A stretch of 64,000 nt of DNA. Origin: Verrucomicrobiota bacterium. Its GTDB lineage: Bacteria; Verrucomicrobiota; Verrucomicrobiia; Opitutales; Opitutaceae. The position numbers and the translations under genes are program-made. The stretch is from the NCBI GenBank assembly GCA_016235555.1, contig JACRKC010000004.1, positions 1 through 64,000 of the forward strand, in the 5' to 3' direction. This document shows, piece by piece, positions 32,563 through 42,450 of this stretch. Position 1 is the first letter of the stretch. Each line of letters begins with the position of its first letter. A model generated the notes under the pieces. That model did not search any database. It was not told the DNA's origin and worked only from the letters and a program-made list of their open reading frames with translations.

Positions 32563-32569
32563 GGTGGCG

Positions 32570-35500
32570 CTACAAGTCGAAGGTCGCGGTGAGGATGAAC
32601 TGTCGTGGGTCGACGATGCGATAGGAGTTTTTGGTCCCGTCGGGATAGGCGCCGATGGGCTGGAGCCGGCCGCTCTCCTGAATGTTGCGGACGTTGAGCT
32701 GGAGCGTGGCGGACACTTTGTCGGCCCACAGCTTCATGCGGTAGCGGGCATTGAGGTCGATGTAGGTGTGCGCGCGGTTGTAGATGGGATTGGTGCGGTC
32801 GAGGGCGATGTAGACGCCCGCGGCGTCCTTGATGCCGTAGTAGCCGATGGCGCCCTTGTCCTCCCAGCGGAGGGCGCCGCCCACGCTGACGTTGCGGAGG
32901 ATGCGGTGCTCGGTGATGCCGCGCAGGTCGAAACGCGTGCTCGCGCGCACATTCCAGCGGCGGACGCCCGGGTCGGCGGTGCCCTCGGCCTGCTTGATGA
33001 CGTTGAAGGGCGAGCCGATGAAGGTGGCGTAGTTTGCGGCCGGAGTCTGGCTGCCGGCGTAGCTTTGATTCCACCACAGGCCGGCGGTGTTGCCCGCGGT
33101 GGCGGCGAGGCCGCCCGGGGCTGTGGAACCGATGCGCGGATCCTTGACGGTGGTCCAGATGGGCAGGCGCTGATTAAGCCAGCGCTGCACGTCGTCGGAG
33201 ACGTTCTGGTTGAACTGCTGGGTTTCGGTGACGTTGGCCGAGACGGTCCAGTAGTTCGCCGGGTTGTAATTCAACTCGATCTCGGTGCCCTTGGCGATGC
33301 GGTCGTTGGTGGAGGAAATGAGGCCGGCGTTGAAGTAATCGCGCAGGGTGTTGCGCAGTTCGGTGGTCAGGCCCATTTGCCGCGAAACCTCGGTATCGAT
33401 TTGCGCGGCGGTCCAGGTGGGGTTGGCCCAGGCGACCCACGCGGTGGCCTGCGTTTCGAAGAGGAAGCCGGCGGTGGAGGCCACATCATGGCGGAGCGTG
33501 CGCTGGGCGATCGTGCCGGCGTCGCCGTTGCGGTTGTCGAGCTGCGCGGTGCGCCAGAAATTCACGGAGAGGACGAATTTGTCCGACAGCGTGAGCGAGA
33601 AGCCGCGATCCTTGCCGGTGCCGTGGGGGTTCGGCAGCTCCTGCAGGAAGAGGCTGAAGCGCGGGTCCTGCGGGGTGAAGCTGTTCGATTCGTTGTAGCG
33701 GAGCGTCAGGCCACGGAGCAACTGGCCGAAGTATCCGCCCGCGCCGCCGCCGCCGGCCAGCTGGTCGATGCGGGACCAGCCGTGGAAGGGCTTGAGCACG
33801 ACGCCGCTCTGCTCGGTCTTGCCGAAGCGGTTCGAGCGATAATTCGGCGCCCAGTGATCGATGGACTCGTAGTCGAAGGTGATGCCGTCGGGGTTCAGGC
33901 GCTGCGGCGAGGAGCCTTGCTTGACGAGCTGCCGATCCTGGCGGCGGCCAAACGTGGTCACGATGCGGTCGTCCCAGAAATGGCTTTGGACGAGGCCGCC
34001 GAGGGTCTTGATGATCGTGAGCGAATTATTGCCGGCGCCGGCGCGATCGGTGGTGGCGGCCTGGGAGATGAGGACGGGTTCGTTGATGAAGCCGGTGTTG
34101 CCGTTGCCGTAGCGGAAGTTGTAGGTGCCGTATTTGAAATCGTAGGGCGCGTAGTCGATGTTGTTGCCCGCGTTGTCGCCGAGGTAATAGCGCCAGTAGC
34201 CGCGGGTGATGTTGGCCGCGGCGGCGGCACCGCCGGTGATGTTGCCCTGGTTGACGCGCGAGGCGCCGGCGGGAATCCACGCGTGGGTGTCGGCGATGCC
34301 GTCTTTCCACGAGTAGCGGCGGTTGACGCGGTATTTGTATTCGTCGTAGCCGGAGATCTGGTGGAGGCCGAGCCAGCGGAGCAGGCCTTCGCGCTTGGTG
34401 AGGTTGAGCTGGTAGGCGAGCTGCGCGCGGTAGGTGTCCCAGCGCTGGGGCTGATCGAGCGTGAACGGCTGGTCGATGCCGACGTAGGGCCGGAGGTAGA
34501 AGGGATTGGGGCTGCCATCGAGGAGCTTCTCATTGGGATCGATGAGGAGCTGGCCGGACTGGCCGTTGGCGTTGAGCTCGCCGACGGTGACCCGGGAGTA
34601 GCGCTTCGAGTCCTCGCGCATCGCGGAGAGTTGGACGTCCAGCCGCTGCGACGGGGTGTCGAGGAGGTTCTGGTCGAGCGTGGCCTGGCTCGTGGCCGAG
34701 CGATCCGTGAAACGGTTGATGGCGGCGAGATTGACGCTCTCCCAGTCGTAGAGCGCCTTGTCGTTGACCGCGGGCGTGGTGGTGAAGAGCGGTTGCCCCG
34801 AGGGGCGGCCGGCCACGATGCCCGCGCCGGCGTTCACGGACTGCAGGCGCACGGTGTTGAAGGTCGTGCCCGTGACGGCGGCGGCACCGGTGCCGGGATT
34901 GGTGGAGAGCGTGGCGCCGCCCGTGCCGAGGTATTCGAGCCCGCTTGGTCCGACGTAGGCGTAGAAGCGACCGCTGCCGGTGAAGTTGCGGTTGAACCAT
35001 TGGGTCACGGTCGCGGTGTCGCTGGTGATGGGCGTCGTCGTGCCGACGCCGCCGGCGCCGATGGTCTGGCCGCCGACGTGGATGACCTGCGCGACGGGAT
35101 CCCACGTGGGCCGGCCGTTGGCGATCCAGTAGGAGACGCTGTCGCGCGGCGGAGAGGCGTTGGGCCGGTTGCCGTTGGTGCGCGCATACAGGTGCGAGAG
35201 ACCGATGCGGGTCGTCTTGAACGGTTGGTAACGCAGCATGCCGTTGTAGCGGACGGTATTTTGGCCGGAAGGCTTGCGGGTGTAGGCGTCGTGCTGGAAG
35301 GCGCCGCTGGCGCGCACGGCGAGCTTGTTGCGCAGGAGCACGCGATTGACGTCGAGGCTGGTGCGGTAGCCGCCCCAGTCGTCGCCGCGCAGCTGAAACT
35401 GCGAGCGATCACGGGTGAGGTTGGCGCCGGCGGTGACCTGGTTGACGGTGCCGGAGGGATTGCCGAGGCCGAAGACGTTGGCGTTGGGGCCGCGGCTGAC

Positions 35501-36103
35501 CTCGACGGCATCGAGCACGAGCGGGTCGAGCGGCGTGCGGCCCATGGTCTCGAAGTTGCCGAGCGAGACGTTGGCGGCGCCGATGCCGCGCACCCGGTTG
35601 GCCTGCGTGGGGTTGAGGCTCACGTTTTCCGATACGCTGCCATTGCGATCGATCGTGTAGTCGGTGTAGGTGCCGGTGCCCTCGGTGCCCGCGGTGTAGA
35701 GGAAGACGTCGTTGATATCGAGCATGGCGAAGTCGGCCATCTGCTCCTTGGTGACGACGGTGATGGACGAGGCCAGGTCCTCGAGCTTCGAGTTGAAGCG
35801 CGTGCCGGACATGGTGTTGGAGGCGTAATAACCCTTGGCGTCGGAGACGACCTCGAAGGGCGAGAGCGCGATGATTTCCTCGCCGGACCCGGGCGCGGTG
35901 GCGATCTTCTTCTGGTCGGCCGCGAGGGCGGCGGCTTCATCGGCGTCGAGGCGGCCGTTTTTATTTTTGTCGTAGCGGGCGAGGGTGGCGGCGTCGGGCG
36001 CGGGGGCGGCTTGGCCGCGGACGAACGGGGCAGCAGCGGTCAGGCAGAGTTGCCCGAGGAGCAGACGCGACAAAGCGCGGAGTGAACGGTGGCTTGGGTT
36101 CAT
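32570..36103 (-). CDS. TonB-dependent outer-membrane receptor with N-terminal EF-hand loop
   Basis: 1177 aa. Signal peptide to about residue 30, then a canonical EF-hand loop at residues 45-56 (DKNKNGRLDADE: Asp, Asn, Asn, Asp, Glu at positions 1, 3, 5, 9, 12). A TonB-box-like stretch (IIALSPFEVVSD), the plug (SITVVTKEQMADFAMLDIND ... VEVSRGPNANVFGLGNPSGT) and a 22-strand-type barrel of about 900 residues follow. Substrate is unknown, but proximity to the sugar operon suggests a glycan or sugar. A 5' UTR hairpin (GTGTCC/GGACAC, 36151-36170) and a weak possible promoter (TTGCGC and TATTAC, complement of 36200-36205 and 36176-36181) lie upstream. Ends FILTATFDL. Confidence 0.93.
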   Translation of the reverse strand: MNPSHRSLRALSRLLLGQLCLTAAAPFVRGQAAPAPDAATLARYDKNKNGRLDADEAAALAADQKKIATAPGSGEEIIALSPFEVVSDAKGYYASNTMSGTRFNSKLEDLASSITVVTKEQMADFAMLDINDVFLYTAGTEGTGTYTDYTIDRNGSVSENVSLNPTQANRVRGIGAANVSLGNFETMGRTPLDPLVLDAVEVSRGPNANVFGLGNPSGTVNQVTAGANLTRDRSQFQLRGDDWGGYRTSLDVNRVLLRNKLAVRASGAFQHDAYTRKPSGQNTVRYNGMLRYQPFKTTRIGLSHLYARTNGNRPNASPPRDSVSYWIANGRPTWDPVAQVIHVGGQTIGAGGVGTTTPITSDTATVTQWFNRNFTGSGRFYAYVGPSGLEYLGTGGATLSTNPGTGAAAVTGTTFNTVRLQSVNAGAGIVAGRPSGQPLFTTTPAVNDKALYDWESVNLAAINRFTDRSATSQATLDQNLLDTPSQRLDVQLSAMREDSKRYSRVTVGELNANGQSGQLLIDPNEKLLDGSPNPFYLRPYVGIDQPFTLDQPQRWDTYRAQLAYQLNLTKREGLLRWLGLHQISGYDEYKYRVNRRYSWKDGIADTHAWIPAGASRVNQGNITGGAAAAANITRGYWRYYLGDNAGNNIDYAPYDFKYGTYNFRYGNGNTGFINEPVLISQAATTDRAGAGNNSLTIIKTLGGLVQSHFWDDRIVTTFGRRQDRQLVKQGSSPQRLNPDGITFDYESIDHWAPNYRSNRFGKTEQSGVVLKPFHGWSRIDQLAGGGGAGGYFGQLLRGLTLRYNESNSFTPQDPRFSLFLQELPNPHGTGKDRGFSLTLSDKFVLSVNFWRTAQLDNRNGDAGTIAQRTLRHDVASTAGFLFETQATAWVAWANPTWTAAQIDTEVSRQMGLTTELRNTLRDYFNAGLISSTNDRIAKGTEIELNYNPANYWTVSANVTETQQFNQNVSDDVQRWLNQRLPIWTTVKDPRIGSTAPGGLAATAGNTAGLWWNQSYAGSQTPAANYATFIGSPFNVIKQAEGTADPGVRRWNVRASTRFDLRGITEHRILRNVSVGGALRWEDKGAIGYYGIKDAAGVYIALDRTNPIYNRAHTYIDLNARYRMKLWADKVSATLQLNVRNIQESGRLQPIGAYPDGTKNSYRIVDPRQFILTATFDL

Positions 36104-36279
36104 GGCGTGAATGGAGAGAAAGCGTGAGCGCAACAGGCGGCCGGGGGGCGGTGTCCTCGGGAAAGGACACGTGTCGTAATAGAAGCGGCCGGAGCGTTGG
36201 CGCAACTCGTATTCTCGGACTCGAAATCGGACAATCCGATGAGGATGAAAACGGAGATTCAGCGCTGCGAAGCGTGAGG

Positions 36280-36365
36280 GTAGGAGCCTGCTTGCAGGCG
36301 ATTCCGGAGGTGGCGCGCTGGTCGCACCACCAATACCAAACCATCGCCTGCAAGCAGGCTCCTGC
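36280..36365. repeat. REP family 3 pair, copy 2
   Basis: GTAGGAGCCTGCTTGCAGGC at 36280 and an inverse half ending near 36364, whose foot has drifted to GCAG. It lies between thrS and the TonB receptor. Confidence 0.88.
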
Positions 36366-36421
36366 CTTCCGTTGGCGAAAGCCACTCGGCGCGACGCGCG
36401 TCGAGCAGCTGTAGACTCTGC

Positions 36422-38335
36422 TCAGACTTTTTTCTTTTCCGGCAGCGCGCGCGTCGCGATCTCGGTTTTCAGTTTTTCGAAGAACGACGCGAAGGGCTGC
36501 ACGCCCTCGTCGCCGCGGGCGCGGGAGCGCACGGAGACGGATTGCGCCTCGGCCTCTTTCTGGCCGAGCACGAGCGTGTAGGGGACCTTGTCGAGCTCGG
36601 CGCGGCGGATCTTGGCGCCGAGTTTGTCGTTGTGCTCGTCGAGCACGGCGCGGACGCCGGCGGCCTTGAGCGACGCGAGCAGCGTGCGGCCGTAGTCGAG
36701 CGTCTTCTCGCTGATCGGGACGAGGCGGAGCTGCTCGGGCGCGAGCCACACGGGGAAGTCGCCGCCGAAGTGCTCGATGAGCACGCCGCAGAAACGCTCC
36801 ATCGAGCCGAACGGCGCGCGGTGGATCATCACCGGGCGGTGCGCGGTGTTGTCGGCACCGATGTAGCTGAGGTCGAAGCGCACGGGGAGGTTGTAGTCGA
36901 CCTGCACGGTGCCGAGCTGCCACTCGCGGCCGATCACGTCCTTGATGACGAAGTCGATCTTCGGACCGTAGAACGCGGCCTCGCCGGGCTCCTCGGTGAA
37001 CGGCACGCCGAGCGTCTGCGCGGCGGCGCGACACGCGGCCTCGGCCTTGTCCCAGTTGGCGGCCTCGCCGGTGTATTTGTTGGAATCGGGATCGCGCGTG
37101 CCGACGCGGACGCGGTAGTCCGACATGCCGAGCGTCGAGAGGATGATTTTGACGAGCGAGAGGCAGCCGAGGACTTCGCCGGCGACCTGTTCCTCGGTGC
37201 AGAAGAGATGCGCGTCGTCCTGCGTGAAGCCGCGGACGCGCGTCATGCCGTTGAGTTCGCCGCTCTGCTCCCAGCGGTAAACGGTGCCGAACTCCGCGAG
37301 GCGCACCGGCAGGTCGCGATACGAGTGCGGCTGCGACGCGAAGATCTTGATGTGATGCGGGCAGTTCATCGGCTTCAGCATGAAGCCGTCGAGGAGCTTG
37401 TCGGCGTCCATCACGCGATCCTTGGCGATGACTTCCTTGCCGGCGCGGCGGTTGATTTCGTCGGCGAAACCCTGCGAGACCGACTCGAGGCGCGCGGTGA
37501 GCTCGGCGCAGGAGCAGCCTTCGCTGGCGAGCTTGAGCATGGCGTCGGGTTCGGCGAACGCGGTGAACTGCGCGTCCTTGTAGTAGGGGAAGTGGCCGCT
37601 GGTCTTGTAGAGCGCGAGCTTGCCGATGTGCGGCGTGAAGACCTGCGAGTAGCCCTGCTTGCGCAGCTCCTCGCTGATGAAGTTCTGCAACTCCTGGCGC
37701 ACGACCGCGCCGTGCGGCGTCCACAGCACGAGGCCGAGGCCCACGTCGTCGTCGATGACGAAGAGTTTCAGCTCCTTGCCGAGCTTGCGGTGGTCGCGCT
37801 GCTTGGCCTGCTCGATCTGCGTGAGGTAGGCGGCGAGCTCGTCCTTCGACGCGAACGCGGTGCCGTAGATGCGCTGGAGCTGCTTGTTCTTTTCGTCGCC
37901 GCGGTGATAGGCGCCGGCGATGGAGAGGAGCTTGAACGCCTTCAGCTTCGCCGTGTAGCGCACGTGCGTGCCGGCGCAGAGGTCGGTGAACTCGCCGTTG
38001 GTGTAGAACGAAATCTTTTCGCCCTCGGGGATGTCCGCGAGACGGCCGAGCTTGTAGCGCTCCTGGCCGATTTTCTTGATGATTTCGATGGCCTCGTCGC
38101 GGGAGACCTCCCTGCGGTCGAAGCGCTGGTTCTCGTCGGCGATCTTCTTCATCTCGACCTCGATCTTCGCGAGGTCGTCCAGCGTGAATTTGTGGTCGAG
38201 ATCGATGTCGTAGTAGAAGCCGGTGTCCGTCGGGGGGCCGATGTCGAGTTTGGCGTCGGGGAACAGACGGAGGACAGCGGTCGCCAAAACGTGGGAGCAC
38301 GAGTGGCGAATTTCTTCGAGCGGAGTCATGGCCAT
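36422..38335 (-). CDS. thrS: Threonine-tRNA ligase lacking the N-terminal TGS domain
   Basis: 637 aa. Starts almost directly at the editing domain: His11 and His15 (RHSCSH) plus Cys120 and His124 (CAGTH) form the editing site. The class II core follows, with zinc ligands Cys325 (KPMNCPHH), His376 (DDAHLF) and a later His (MIHRAPFGSMERF), then the anticodon-binding domain (LRLVPISEKTLDYGRTLLAS). The usual 60-residue TGS domain is missing, while length is kept by an insertion of about 55 residues (around 260-318, including EGCSCAELTARLESVSQGFA) before the zinc Cys. No in-frame upstream TGS sequence is visible. Confidence 0.95.
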   Translation of the reverse strand: MAMTPLEEIRHSCSHVLATAVLRLFPDAKLDIGPPTDTGFYYDIDLDHKFTLDDLAKIEVEMKKIADENQRFDRREVSRDEAIEIIKKIGQERYKLGRLADIPEGEKISFYTNGEFTDLCAGTHVRYTAKLKAFKLLSIAGAYHRGDEKNKQLQRIYGTAFASKDELAAYLTQIEQAKQRDHRKLGKELKLFVIDDDVGLGLVLWTPHGAVVRQELQNFISEELRKQGYSQVFTPHIGKLALYKTSGHFPYYKDAQFTAFAEPDAMLKLASEGCSCAELTARLESVSQGFADEINRRAGKEVIAKDRVMDADKLLDGFMLKPMNCPHHIKIFASQPHSYRDLPVRLAEFGTVYRWEQSGELNGMTRVRGFTQDDAHLFCTEEQVAGEVLGCLSLVKIILSTLGMSDYRVRVGTRDPDSNKYTGEAANWDKAEAACRAAAQTLGVPFTEEPGEAAFYGPKIDFVIKDVIGREWQLGTVQVDYNLPVRFDLSYIGADNTAHRPVMIHRAPFGSMERFCGVLIEHFGGDFPVWLAPEQLRLVPISEKTLDYGRTLLASLKAAGVRAVLDEHNDKLGAKIRRAELDKVPYTLVLGQKEAEAQSVSVRSRARGDEGVQPFASFFEKLKTEIATRALPEKKKV

Positions 38336-38459
38336 GGTGTGTGTGAGTTGTGGTCCTGCCTACGAACGCAGGGCCGGAACCGGAAAGGCCGCCGGGAAAA
38401 TGTGGCCCTGTCAATCCGGGCCTTTTTCGGATGCTGGGCAGCTGAAACTTGTGGAGCAG

Positions 38460-39008
38460 TCAGGGCTTGGGACTGCCGGTTCCGGGTGCCGTGGCGGTAG
38501 GTGAAGCGGCCTCTTGAGCTTTGGATTCCAGCCAGCGGCGATCGAACTCTTCCCTTGCCTGCTTGCCTACCAACGCAAACACATCGCTGCCGAAACGGGT
38601 CTTGATGTGGTCGCGCATGACTTGGTTGTAGGCTTCGACGTAAGCGACGAGGGGTTCTGAGACGATGCAGCCAGCAAGCGCAGTGTATTCGACGTTGTAG
38701 TCACGCTTCCAAATCTCCCTCTCAATTTCATCCCACGGCAGGTAGAGTCCGTAGCTCAAGATCACCATCCTCCCTCGTTGGAAGTGCTCATTGGCCTCCT
38801 GTCGTCCGTCCCGGCCTTCGTATTCGTCCCCGCCTGAGAGACGGACTCGTTGGCGTTCGATCTGATTGCCGCTTACCCGCCCGAGGTTTGGCCCTCCGCC
38901 CAACACAGTCAGTTCTCTGGTTCCCGCCTTGGGCGAAAGCGCATAGTAGGCCAAAAACCCACCCAGCAAACCGGCCGGAACCCAGAAGTAGTGGCGCGGC
39001 GTTGTCAC
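38460..39008 (-). CDS. Small membrane-anchored protein of unknown function
   Basis: 182 aa. One N-terminal transmembrane segment (FWVPAGLLGGFLAYYALSP, residues 8-26), then a soluble part with charged helices (WDEIEREIWKRDYNVEYTAL, YVEAYNQVMRDHIKTRFGSD) and a Ser/Thr/Pro-rich tail. I recognise no family. Its GC content looks clearly lower than its neighbours, as does the adjoining 3' half of cysS, which hints at recent acquisition or relaxed codon use. Located between thrS and cysS on the same strand. Confidence 0.7.
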   Translation of the reverse strand: MTTPRHYFWVPAGLLGGFLAYYALSPKAGTRELTVLGGGPNLGRVSGNQIERQRVRLSGGDEYEGRDGRQEANEHFQRGRMVILSYGLYLPWDEIEREIWKRDYNVEYTALAGCIVSEPLVAYVEAYNQVMRDHIKTRFGSDVFALVGKQAREEFDRRWLESKAQEAASPTATAPGTGSPKP

Positions 39009-39078
39009 ATTGAAGAATACGGTCGTAGCCGAGAGTCCTTAGGCACGATTTCGGTTCTTGGTCGGGCGTGAAGCCCAC

Positions 39079-40521
<1,443 letters not shown>

Positions 40522-40690
40522 GAGGCGAAAGTGAGAGGGCGAAGGTTTGGGAATTTTCCGCCGCGGCACCAGACCGAACGCGGTGCTTGAAAGCGAGGCG
40601 TTTTGGGCGATGGTGGGCGCGCGACCGGCCGGCTGACCGGCGGGTCGCCGGCTCGTGCCGCCCACCCAACCACCCACCGGAGCACTCCTC

Positions 40691-41065
40691 ATGGCCAAGA
40701 AATCCGCCCACTACGTCGATGGATATGTGATTCCCGTTCCGAAGAAGAACGTCGCCGAATACCGCAAGATGGCGCAGCTCGGCTGCAAAGTCTGGATGAA
40801 GCATGGCGCACTCGATTACCGCGAGTGCGTGGGCGAGGATTTGAACGTGAAATGCGGCCCGGGGTTCTCCCGCGGCATCAAGGTCAAGCGGGGCGAAACC
40901 GTCGTCTTTGCCTACATCGTCTACAAATCGCGCGCGCATCGCGACAAGGTGAACGCGGCCGTCATGAAGGATCCCGAGCTGTGTGCTGGCATGGACCCGG
41001 AGAAGATGCCGTTCGACTGGCGGCGGATGCTCACCGGCGGGTTCGAGACACTGGTGAGTGCCTGA
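40691..41065 (+). CDS. DUF1428 protein (dimeric alpha-beta barrel)
   Basis: 124 aa. Typical DUF1428 text: YVDGYVIPVPKKNVAEYRKM, GALDYRECVGEDL, VVFAYIVYKSRAHRDKVNAA and MPFDWRRMLTGGFETLV. Family members have a ferredoxin-like dimeric alpha-beta barrel and no established function. It is divergent from cysS and about 100 bases upstream of hemB on the same strand, and could share its transcript. Confidence 0.9.
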   Translation: MAKKSAHYVDGYVIPVPKKNVAEYRKMAQLGCKVWMKHGALDYRECVGEDLNVKCGPGFSRGIKVKRGETVVFAYIVYKSRAHRDKVNAAVMKDPELCAGMDPEKMPFDWRRMLTGGFETLVSA

Positions 41066-41163
41066 GCCGGCGCAAGAAACGGCCGGGTTTCGGCAAATCC
41101 CGCGCCCAATTTCCCCTCGCGGCGACCGTGGCCGGCTGCTCTAGTGCGGCGACGTTCAAACCC

Positions 41164-42177
41164 ATGGCCGAGACCTTTGCACTGGACCTGACCCAACGCC
41201 CCCGGCGCCTGCGCCGCACGCCCGCGCTGCGCGCAATGGTCGAGGAGACCGTGCTGCGCCCGGCGGATTTCATCGCGCCGCTGTTCGTCGTCGACGGCAA
41301 GCCGGCGCCCGAGGAGATCAAGTCGATGCCGGGCCAGTTCCGGCTGAACATCGCCGACCTCGTGAAGGAGTGCCGCGCGATCCACAAGCTGGGCGTGCCG
41401 GCCGTGGCGCTGTTTCCCAAGCTCGATCCGAAACTCAAGGACGACGAGGGCACGCAGGCGCTCAACGAGGAGACGCTGATCCTGCGGGCCGTGCGCGCCG
41501 TGAAGAAGGCCGTGCCCGAACTCGCGATCATCACGGACGTCGCGCTCGATCCTTACACGAGTCATGGGCACGACGGCGTGCTCACCGCCGCGCGCGACGA
41601 CGTGGAGAACGATCGCACCGTCGGCCTCCTCGCCAGGATGGCCGTGTTGCAGGCGCGCGCAGGCGTCGACTTGGTGGCGCCGAGCGACATGATGGATGGG
41701 CGGGTGGGTGCGATTCGCACGGCGCTCGATGCCGCGGGCTACACCGGCACGGGCATCCTCGCCTACTCAGTGAAATACAATTCGGCGTATTACGGGCCGT
41801 TTCGCGACGCGGTGGGCAGCGCGCAGGCGGCGGGCACGCGCTTGCTCAGCAAGGCAACTTACCAGATGAACCCGGCCAACCGCCGCGAGGCGATCCGCGA
41901 GGCGCAGCTCGATGCCCGCGAGGGTGCCGACATGATCATGGTGAAACCCGCGGGCGCGTATCTGGACATCATCCGCGAGGTGCGCGATGCGACGGACCGG
42001 CCGATCGCGGCCTACCAGGTTTCCGGCGAATACGCGCAGATCCACGCGGCGGCGCGGCTGGGCTGGCTCGATCTCGCGCGGACGCGGCATGAGTCGCTGC
42101 TCGCGATCAAGCGCGCAGGCGCGGACATGATTCTCACCTATTTCGCCAAGGAAATGGCGGCGGGGTTGAAAGGGTAG
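41164..42177 (+). CDS. hemB: Delta-aminolevulinic acid dehydratase, Asp-rich metal site
   Basis: 337 aa. Condenses two 5-aminolevulinate molecules to porphobilinogen for heme and other tetrapyrroles. Schiff-base lysines lie near residues 204 (AYSVKYNSAYYGPF) and 261 (IMVKPAGAYLD). The metal loop near residue 125 reads DVALDPYTSHGHDG, so the Cys triad of zinc enzymes is replaced, which points to a magnesium-dependent form. The stop codon TAG (42175-42177) is formed by the GTAG foot of a REP. Heme demand fits the decaheme cytochrome elsewhere in the window, although the two are far apart. Confidence 0.96.
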   Translation: MAETFALDLTQRPRRLRRTPALRAMVEETVLRPADFIAPLFVVDGKPAPEEIKSMPGQFRLNIADLVKECRAIHKLGVPAVALFPKLDPKLKDDEGTQALNEETLILRAVRAVKKAVPELAIITDVALDPYTSHGHDGVLTAARDDVENDRTVGLLARMAVLQARAGVDLVAPSDMMDGRVGAIRTALDAAGYTGTGILAYSVKYNSAYYGPFRDAVGSAQAAGTRLLSKATYQMNPANRREAIREAQLDAREGADMIMVKPAGAYLDIIREVRDATDRPIAAYQVSGEYAQIHAAARLGWLDLARTRHESLLAIKRAGADMILTYFAKEMAAGLKG

Positions 42178-42253
42178 GGCGGATTGTCCTCAGTCCGCCG
42201 CCCCATGTGCGGGCGAAAACCCTGAGCGGCGCGTGAGGGATAACGCGCCCTAC
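42174..42253. repeat. REP-like pair (GTAGGGCGGATT / GTAGGGCGCG), supplies hemB stop
   Basis: The left half is GTAGGGCGGATTGTCCTCAG followed by TCCGCC. The right half is the inverse of GTAGGGCGCGTTATCCCTCA. The halves share the foot but not the stem. The TAG of the left foot is the hemB stop codon. Confidence 0.8.
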
Positions 42254-42289
42254 CTACTGAGGCTCGCGAAATAGGGTGACAAAGAGCTC

Positions 42290-42407
42290 GGTGGTTCGGG
42301 GAGCGCACCCGTCTCGGGTGCTGGGGCCGGCGTCTCGCCGGCACCGCCGAAGTCCTCGGCGAGACGCCGAGGACAGCCCGCGGGACGCGGGCGCTCCCCG
42401 AACCACC
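42290..42407. repeat. 118-bp inverted repeat enclosing four hairpins
   Basis: Outer perfect arms are GGTGGTTCGGGGAGCGC (42290-42306) and its inverse (42391-42407). Inside are four separate hairpins in a row: ACCCGTCTCGGGT, GCCGGCGTCTCGCCGGC, TCCTCGGCGAGACGCCGAGG(A) and GCCCGCGGGACGCGGGC. Loops share GTCTC/GAGAC-like text. It lies in the hemB-permease convergent gap. Confidence 0.85.
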
Positions 42408-42450
42408 ATGTGTCACTCAATTATGCGAGGCTCAGTAAACGACGGCGCGT

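Larger units (their letters stand above)
32229..32569. other. 340-bp gap with hairpins and a terminator, no gene
   Basis: It contains a CCCCGGAGC-AA-GCTCCGGGG hairpin (32305-32324), a family 4 REP pair (32370-32428), a minus-strand terminator (32475-32505) and a single family 7 REP (32538-32562). No coding sequence is supported. Confidence 0.7.

Noticed and set aside
38404-38427. Plus-strand terminator-like hairpin GGCCC...GGGCC-TTTTT
   Set aside because: No plus-strand gene ends upstream of it (thrS and the small membrane gene are on the minus strand), so it is probably chance.
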